A stretch of DNA of 64,000 nucleotides, taken from Candidatus Omnitrophica bacterium UBA6210 (GTDB lineage Bacteria > Omnitrophota > Gorgyraeia > Velamenicoccales > Velamenicoccaceae). How positions within the stretch are numbered: the stretch's first letter is position 1; each line of letters opens with the position of its first letter. Position numbers and translations under genes: made by a program. Below are positions 59,288 through 64,000 of the stretch, piece by piece. The stretch covers positions 372,001 to 436,000 of the forward strand of contig DISM01000004.1 of the NCBI GenBank assembly GCA_002421805.1. Reading direction: 5' to 3'. The notes under the pieces are model-generated. The model saw nothing but the letters and a program-made list of their open reading frames with translations. It was not told where the DNA came from and did no database searches.

Positions 59288-60451
59288 CTATTTAACCTCT
59301 TTCTTCAGCGCTTCCACCTTGTCCGTCTTTTCCCACGTAAAGCTCTCTTCGCTGCGGCCGAAATGACCGTAGCAGGCCGTCGCCAGATACTTGGGCTTGC
59401 GCAGATCAAGATGCTTAATGATCCCCTGCGGCGTCAGATCGAAGATCTTGCGCACGGCCAACTCGATCTTTTCGTCCGATGCCTGTCCCGTACCGAAGGT
59501 ATCAATAAAGAGGCTCACCGGCTCCGCTTTGCCGATACAATAAGCCAGCTGGATAAAACACCTTTTGGCCAGCTTGGCGGCTACGATGTTCTTGGCGACG
59601 TAGCGGGCCATATATGTCGCCGAGCGGTCGACCTTGGTCGGGTCCTTACCGGAAAATGCGCCGCCGCCATGCGACGTGACGCCGCCATAAGTATCGACGA
59701 CGATCTTGCGCCCGGTCATCCCTGTGTCCGACTGAGGGCCGCCGATCACGAACTTGCCCGTCTCGTTGACAAAATAGGTGGTCTTGGCGTCCGCCAGGCC
59801 TTTGAGGATGGGACCGCCGACGACGTCAATGATCTCCTGACGGGCCTTGCTGGTGATCTTGTTGCCGGACTTATCCAGGATGTCCTCTGTATGCTGACAG
59901 GCCAAAACGACATTGTCGACCCTCTTGGGCTTGCCATTCTCATATTCAACGGTAACCTGGGATTTGCAATCGGGGCCCAGATAGGACAGGGTCCCCTCTT
60001 TGCGCACCTGGGCAAAACGGCGCACCAGCCTGTGCGCCAGCATGATCGGCAAAGGCATGAGTTCGTCGGTCTCGTCATTGGCATAACCGATCATGATGCC
60101 CTGGTCCCCTGCGCCGCCGGCGTCAACGCCCTGGGAGATGTCCGGCGACTGCCGGTTGATCGCATTCAGGATGGCGCAGGTATGAAAATCAAACCCGTAC
60201 TTGGGGTGCGTATAACCGATATTCTCCAGGACGCGGCGCGTGAGGCTGTGGATATCGACGTGAGACTTGGTCGTGATCTCGCCGCCGACAATGATCAAGC
60301 CCATCGTCACATATGTTTCGCAGGCCACCCGGCCCCTCTCGTCGTTCTTGAGCACCTCGTCCAAAACAGCGTCCGAGATCTGATCGCACACCTTATCGGG
60401 ATGACCTTCGCCTACAGACTCCGACGCGAAAAAATATTTCCTGTTCGTCAT
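59288..60451 (-). CDS. metK: S-adenosylmethionine synthetase
   Basis: Forms AdoMet from methionine and ATP. The 387-aa protein has SESVGEGHPDKVCDQISDAVLD, GAGDQGIMIGYA and GGGAFSGKDPTKVDRS with the ATP/metal residues. It lies just upstream of ahcY, so AdoMet production and SAH removal are linked. The ATG at 60449-60451 follows TTAAGGAGG preceded by a hairpin-like AATTTTG/CAAAATT. Confidence 0.97.
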   Translation of the reverse strand: MTNRKYFFASESVGEGHPDKVCDQISDAVLDEVLKNDERGRVACETYVTMGLIIVGGEITTKSHVDIHSLTRRVLENIGYTHPKYGFDFHTCAILNAINRQSPDISQGVDAGGAGDQGIMIGYANDETDELMPLPIMLAHRLVRRFAQVRKEGTLSYLGPDCKSQVTVEYENGKPKRVDNVVLACQHTEDILDKSGNKITSKARQEIIDVVGGPILKGLADAKTTYFVNETGKFVIGGPQSDTGMTGRKIVVDTYGGVTSHGGGAFSGKDPTKVDRSATYMARYVAKNIVAAKLAKRCFIQLAYCIGKAEPVSLFIDTFGTGQASDEKIELAVRKIFDLTPQGIIKHLDLRKPKYLATACYGHFGRSEESFTWEKTDKVEALKKEVK

Positions 60452-60463
60452 TCTAGATTCCTC

Positions 60464-60582
60464 CTTAATTTTGCCTCTTACGGGTTATTTCCTCTCAAAA
60501 TTAGGCCCTTCGCTTGTTCGGAATTGCGAAGGCCTACCCCCTTGTGGGGTTAACTCCGAGCTTAAGCGAGGGGTCATGTTAA
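60464..60582. repeat. Hairpin-chain element F upstream of metK
   Basis: From the metK ribosome-binding site upward: AATTTTG/CAAAATT around 60468-60503; GGCC-bulged-TTCGC/GCGAAGGCC with a 12-nt loop TTGTTCGGAATT (60504-60534); ACCCC/GGGGT with loop CTTGT (60536-60550); and TTAACTCCGAG-CTTAAG-CGAGGGG (60550-60573). The second stem is the same as 23455-23483 in element A, including the extra bulged C, but with TT/AA where A has TC/GA: a compensated base pair. Confidence 0.8.
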
Positions 60583-60621
60583 TATGGCAATACTCATGTA
60601 TATTCTCGTACAAAACTACCT

Positions 60622-61410
60622 CTACTTCATCTCCCCATTATACCTGGCAATCACCTGCTTATACGAATCCAGGTGGCCGATATCGACCCAATGGTCCTGC
60701 TTCAACACAAGGCCGTAGACCCGGCTCCTCTCCATGAGCCAGCGGATATAGTTGCCCGAGGCGTCATTGGATGTCGTCTTATCCAGGGCGTAAACCTCAA
60801 GGTCCTGGAGTGTCGACGCCGGGAAATAATACAGGCATGTGGCCACAAGCGTCGAGGCGGGCCGCTCAGGCTTCTCTTCGAAACGGACGACCCCGCCGTC
60901 CTTGCCGACGCTGACAACGCCGAAACGGCTGGCCTTTGTTCTGTCCCTGATATCGAACAGGCCCAGAGAAGCGTAAGGCCTCTGCTGCCTGGCAAAATGG
61001 ATAAAACCGTCAAACGGCCTGCCGAAAAGATTGTCCCCGCCGACGACAACGACATCGTCCTTGATCTTCTTTTTCTTGACGACATAGTGTATGTCGCCGA
61101 TCGCCCCCAGCCGGTCTTCGTTGGACAGGGTGCCGTCGTCCTCGATATGGATCAGGCGGCCATGAGGATGACGCCGCGCCCAGGCGTTAAAATCTGCGCT
61201 GAACTTGTGGTTCGTGACCACCGTGATGCGCCGCACGATGCCCGTATGCACAAGGCCGTCGACAATAAGATCGATCACGGTCTTGTCGCGCGTGATCCGC
61301 AACAAGGGCTTCGGGATCCCCAGCGTCAACGGATACAGTCGCGTGGCATACCCGGCGGCCAGAATAATGGCCTCAAGAGTCCCTGACGTCTCCTGCGATC
61401 GCTTTTTCAT
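60622..61410 (-). CDS. Sugar-phosphate nucleotidyltransferase
   Basis: 262 aa. NTP-transferase fold with the pyrophosphorylase signature AIILAAGYATRLYPLT (Gly-rich loop and Arg), KPLL, VVGGDNLFG with the metal Asp, and GDIHYVVK. It resembles RmlA/glucose-1-phosphate nucleotidylyltransferases but lacks the long C-terminal helix bundle, so the substrate is unknown. It overlaps ptsI as ATGA, an unusual partner; a link to cell-wall sugar supply is only speculative. Confidence 0.85.
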   Translation of the reverse strand: MKKRSQETSGTLEAIILAAGYATRLYPLTLGIPKPLLRITRDKTVIDLIVDGLVHTGIVRRITVVTNHKFSADFNAWARRHPHGRLIHIEDDGTLSNEDRLGAIGDIHYVVKKKKIKDDVVVVGGDNLFGRPFDGFIHFARQQRPYASLGLFDIRDRTKASRFGVVSVGKDGGVVRFEEKPERPASTLVATCLYYFPASTLQDLEVYALDKTTSNDASGNYIRWLMERSRVYGLVLKQDHWVDIGHLDSYKQVIARYNGEMK

Positions 61411-63176
61411 CTTTCAAGATCGGGATAGTTCCCGTACATCTGCGGAAGGATGTTCTTCAACCGGCTTGTCAAAAATGCATTGACCTCGGGGCCCGTCGCC
61501 AATGACATGGCTTCCTCTGCGATCCCTTTGGCCGTCTCATAGCTGATGGTACGGATGACGTTCTTGATCTCAAGCAAGCTCGCCGAAGGCATGCTGAACT
61601 CATCCAGGCCCAACCCCAGAAGCAGGATGGCCAAGGAAGGCTCGCTTGACATTTCCCCGCACATCCCCACCCAGATCTTGGCGTGATGCCCCGCTTCGAT
61701 GACGTTTTTCACAAGACGCAGGACCGCCGGATGCGTCGGTTCATAAAGGTAGGCGATCTTTTCGTTCGTGCGGTCGACGGCCAGGGCGTACTGGATCAAG
61801 TCGTTGGTGCCGATGCTGAAAAAAGCTACCTCGCGCGCCAAAACATCGCTGGTCAATGCCGCCGATGGCACCTCGATCATGGCGCCGATCTCGATACCGG
61901 CGTTATAAGCGATGCCCCGTCCCTGAAGCTCGTTTTTCGCCTCTTCGACCATCTGCTTGGCGCTCCTGAGCTCCTCGACTCCGGAGATCATGGGAAACAT
62001 GATCTTCAGGTTCCCGAAGACGGACGCCCGCAGGATCGCGCGCAACTGGGTCTTAAAAATGTCCGGCCGGCCCAGACAGAAACGGATCGCGCGCCATCCC
62101 ATGAAAGGCGACATCTCCTTGGGCAGGTTGAACTGGGAAATGAACTTGTCGCCTCCGAGGTCGAGCGTGCGCACGATCACCGGCTTGTCACCGAAAGTCG
62201 TCGCCAGGTTCTTGTAGGCCTCGAACTGCTCGTCTTCCACCGGCAAGTCTTTACGGTTCATGTAGAAATATTCCGTCCTGTAGAGACCGACCCCGTCGGC
62301 GCCATGCTCAAGGACGGAAGGGATCTCATCCGGAAATTCGATATTGGCCGCCAATGTCACTTGCCGGCCGTCGGTGGTCTGGGCCGGCAGGTTTCTGATG
62401 GCCGTCAGCGTCTGTGTCTGATCCTTGAGCTTCTCTTCCTGGACCTGGTATTTCTTGAGGGTATCGGCGTCCGGCGAAACGATCACGGTCCCGGAGGCCC
62501 CGTCAATGATCACGATGTCGCCATTCTTGATCTGTTCGGTCGCGACCTCGAGACCGACGACTGCGGGAATCTCCAAAGACTTGGCCATAATGGCGGTATG
62601 CGACGTCTTGCCGCCGATATCCGTGATGAAGGCCTTGACGCGGTTCTTGTGCATCGAGGCGGTATCCGACGGCGAAAGATCGTGGGCCACGACGACCACC
62701 TCATCCTCGAGCTCCGCCAGGCCTTTTCTCATCCGGCCCAAAAGATTGCGCAGGATCCTGCGGCCCACATCGTTGATATCGCTGATGCGCTCTTTGAGGT
62801 ATTCATCCTCGATCTTGGAAAAAACGTGGGCATAACGCTTCAACACCTGCGAAAAGATATAGTCGATATTGAGCTTTTCTTTTTTAACGCGCGAGATGAC
62901 CTCCTCGATCAGCATGCGGTCTTCCAGGACCAGAAGATGCGCGTCAAACACCTCCCCGTGTTCGCTGCCCATGTCGAGGGCGATCTTCTTCTGCAGCGCA
63001 ATGATCTCCTGGCGCGTCTGGATCAGCGCGTCCTCAAAACGGGAGATCTCCAGGGGGACCTGGTCTTCCGTGATCTCGATGGGAGTGACATCCAGGTCTT
63101 CCTTGCCGAAAATGAAGGCCTTGCCCACCACGATCCCCGGCGCCGCCGGTATGCCTTTTAAGATATTCTCACTCAT
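61407..63176 (-). CDS. ptsI: Phosphoenolpyruvate-protein phosphotransferase (PTS enzyme I)
   Basis: 589 aa. PEP-dependent autophosphorylation at His193 in GGKTSHTAIMAKS, with the C-terminal PEP-binding barrel (ILRASVFGNLKIMFPMISGVEEL, FSIGTNDLIQY and GMCGE). Domain order is the usual one: HPr-binding helical part (1-145), swivelling His domain, barrel (260-575). It overlaps ptsH by 8 nt. No EII permease is visible in the window, so the pair may be regulatory. Confidence 0.96.
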   Translation of the reverse strand: MSENILKGIPAAPGIVVGKAFIFGKEDLDVTPIEITEDQVPLEISRFEDALIQTRQEIIALQKKIALDMGSEHGEVFDAHLLVLEDRMLIEEVISRVKKEKLNIDYIFSQVLKRYAHVFSKIEDEYLKERISDINDVGRRILRNLLGRMRKGLAELEDEVVVVAHDLSPSDTASMHKNRVKAFITDIGGKTSHTAIMAKSLEIPAVVGLEVATEQIKNGDIVIIDGASGTVIVSPDADTLKKYQVQEEKLKDQTQTLTAIRNLPAQTTDGRQVTLAANIEFPDEIPSVLEHGADGVGLYRTEYFYMNRKDLPVEDEQFEAYKNLATTFGDKPVIVRTLDLGGDKFISQFNLPKEMSPFMGWRAIRFCLGRPDIFKTQLRAILRASVFGNLKIMFPMISGVEELRSAKQMVEEAKNELQGRGIAYNAGIEIGAMIEVPSAALTSDVLAREVAFFSIGTNDLIQYALAVDRTNEKIAYLYEPTHPAVLRLVKNVIEAGHHAKIWVGMCGEMSSEPSLAILLLGLGLDEFSMPSASLLEIKNVIRTISYETAKGIAEEAMSLATGPEVNAFLTSRLKNILPQMYGNYPDLER

Positions 63177-63435
63177 CGGACCTCAATAAGACTTCCAGTT
63201 CGTTGACGGCCTGCTCCGCGTCGGCGCCCTCGGCGACGATCGTGATCTCGCTGTCTTTTTCAGCCGCCAGCATCAGGATGCCCATAATGGATTTGCCGTT
63301 GACGACCTCATCGTCCTTGACCACCTTGATCGCCGAATCGTACTTATTGGCGATCTGGACGAAAAGCGCCGCAGGCCTGGCATGCAATCCCTGTTTGTTG
63401 TTGACCTTGACTTTTCTTTCCACTCTCTTGATCAT
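63169..63435 (-). CDS. ptsH: HPr phosphocarrier protein
   Basis: 88 aa. Phosphoacceptor His18 in KQGLHARPA (equivalent to His15) and the HPr-kinase-type Ser49 in NGKSIMGIL (equivalent to Ser46) are both present, so regulation by HprK is possible. It lies between yvcK and ptsI, an order that in several phyla places HPr beside envelope-sugar regulators. Confidence 0.96.
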   Translation of the reverse strand: MIKRVERKVKVNNKQGLHARPAALFVQIANKYDSAIKVVKDDEVVNGKSIMGILMLAAEKDSEITIVAEGADAEQAVNELEVLLRSDE

Positions 63436-63444
63436 GAAAAGCTT

Positions 63445-64000
63445 TTAGGATTTCCCCGCGCGTTGCAAATTCAGCAGGTCCGCCACGATCCTGGCGAGCT
63501 TGCCGGCATCATGCCTGACATGGTCCGTCGCGCTGACCAAGTCTTCCTCGATAACGCCGTATCCCATGTCCTTGATCGCCTGCGTATCGGCCTCGACGGG
63601 AATAGACGACTCCCGGCCGTACTTATCCAGGAGGCAGACGGGCACGCTGCCGACATTCACGATGCAGGCGTCCAAAATCTTCGGGTGCGTATGCTTCACC
63701 AGTTCCCTGATGTGGTCGGAGGCCTTAAAGCCGTTCGTCTCGCCGGGCTGCGTCATGATGTTGCAGACATAGATCTTTGAAACCTGCGACGCGACCACCG
63801 CCTCCCTGATCTCTTTGATCAGGAGGTTGGGGATAATGCTCGTGTAAAGGCTCCCCGGGCCAAGGATGATCAGCTCCGCATCCAGGATCGCCCGCACGGC
63901 GTCAGGCGCGGCCGAAGCGTTGTTCGGCCGGATAAAAATGTTTTTTATAGGAGAGCCCGTCTTCGGGATCTGGGCCTCTCCTTCTGTCAGGCGGCCGTCG
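63445..64000 (-). CDS. YvcK/GlmR-like UDP-GlcNAc-binding protein, C-terminal part (runs off the window)
   Basis: The last 184 codons are visible; the start lies beyond 64000. The segment carries DGRLTEGEAQIP, AELIILGPGSLYTSIIPNLL and KIYVCNIMTQPGETNGF, matching YvcK/CofD-like proteins that link carbon supply to peptidoglycan synthesis in B. subtilis. A CofD role (F420) is less likely given the adjacent ptsH-ptsI. The stop is 9 nt before the ptsH start. Confidence 0.92.
   Translation of the reverse strand, partial: DGRLTEGEAQIPKTGSPIKNIFIRPNNASAAPDAVRAILDAELIILGPGSLYTSIIPNLLIKEIREAVVASQVSKIYVCNIMTQPGETNGFKASDHIRELVKHTHPKILDACIVNVGSVPVCLLDKYGRESSIPVEADTQAIKDMGYGVIEEDLVSATDHVRHDAGKLARIVADLLNLQRAGKS

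Noticed and set aside
58139..60553. An 804-codon open frame on the plus strand
   Set aside because: It is antisense to ahcY and metK and crosses a palindromic spacer; the encoded sequence is rich in His, Asp and Arg with no family features, as expected for a shadow of GC-rich coding DNA.
60452..60621. Possible SAM riboswitch upstream of metK
   Set aside because: I find no SAM-I/SAM-II core motifs; the spacer is explained by hairpin-chain modules shared with unrelated genes.

Overview
This 64 kb window is almost wall-to-wall protein-coding, and every gene I can support lies on the minus strand; long plus-strand ORFs are antisense shadows. Gene content points to a diderm bacterium with lipid A, Kdo and heptose. 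Several features recall what I know of Candidatus Omnitrophota (former OP3): a DUF4912 protein beside a GH57 branching enzyme, many fused LPS enzymes, and dense ATGA-coupled operons. The phylum is inferred and was not tested against a database. I see no rRNA, tRNA, CRISPR, prophage or intact insertion sequence.

Layout from low to high coordinates (transcription runs the other way): partial rseP, dxr, cdsA and uppS (isoprenoid and phospholipid precursors); a GH57 branching enzyme, DUF4912, a coiled-coil membrane protein and an OmpA-like lipoprotein behind one promoter; purA; a DRE-TIM acyltransferase; an unusual exported protein in which a degenerate phosphoesterase domain precedes two thioredoxin folds; serA and a class V aminotransferase; clpP and a trigger factor lacking its PPIase domain. 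Next is a Kdo and LPS-transport operon (hldE kinase, kdsB, kdsA, kdsD, kdsC, an LptC-LptA fusion, lptB) preceded by a textbook sigma-70 promoter. Three small envelope proteins follow, then a large LPS-core block: GT9-GT9 fusion, GT9, polysaccharide deacetylase, GT4, GT4-GT9 fusion, LpxL-ELM1 fusion, lpxK and waaA. After that come a Xer recombinase, hldD, a homocysteine methyltransferase-MTHFR fusion, topA, dprA, aroK, aroC, a prepilin peptidase, aroE, leuA, ilvC, ilvH, ilvB, ilvD, an aldolase, pfkA, a DUF4139 protein, ahcY, metK, a nucleotidyltransferase, ptsI, ptsH and partial yvcK.

The genes form coherent pathways. One cluster holds most of branched-chain synthesis (ilvB, ilvH, ilvC, ilvD, leuA), with aroE, aroK and aroC beside it. 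The methyl cycle (ahcY, metK, and the BHMT-like/MetF fusion) is spread over about 23 kb. Lipid A-Kdo-heptose synthesis and export is nearly complete across two blocks.

The most unusual content is in the spacers. Two families of palindromic sequence fill many of them. The first is a chain of small perfect hairpins built from recurring modules, with conserved loops and compensatory stem changes; one module often abuts the Shine-Dalgarno of the next gene. The second is a set of quasi-palindromes whose two arms are inverted arrays of degenerate 7-10 nt units, with a different unit in each spacer. I regard these as the best candidates for something undescribed.
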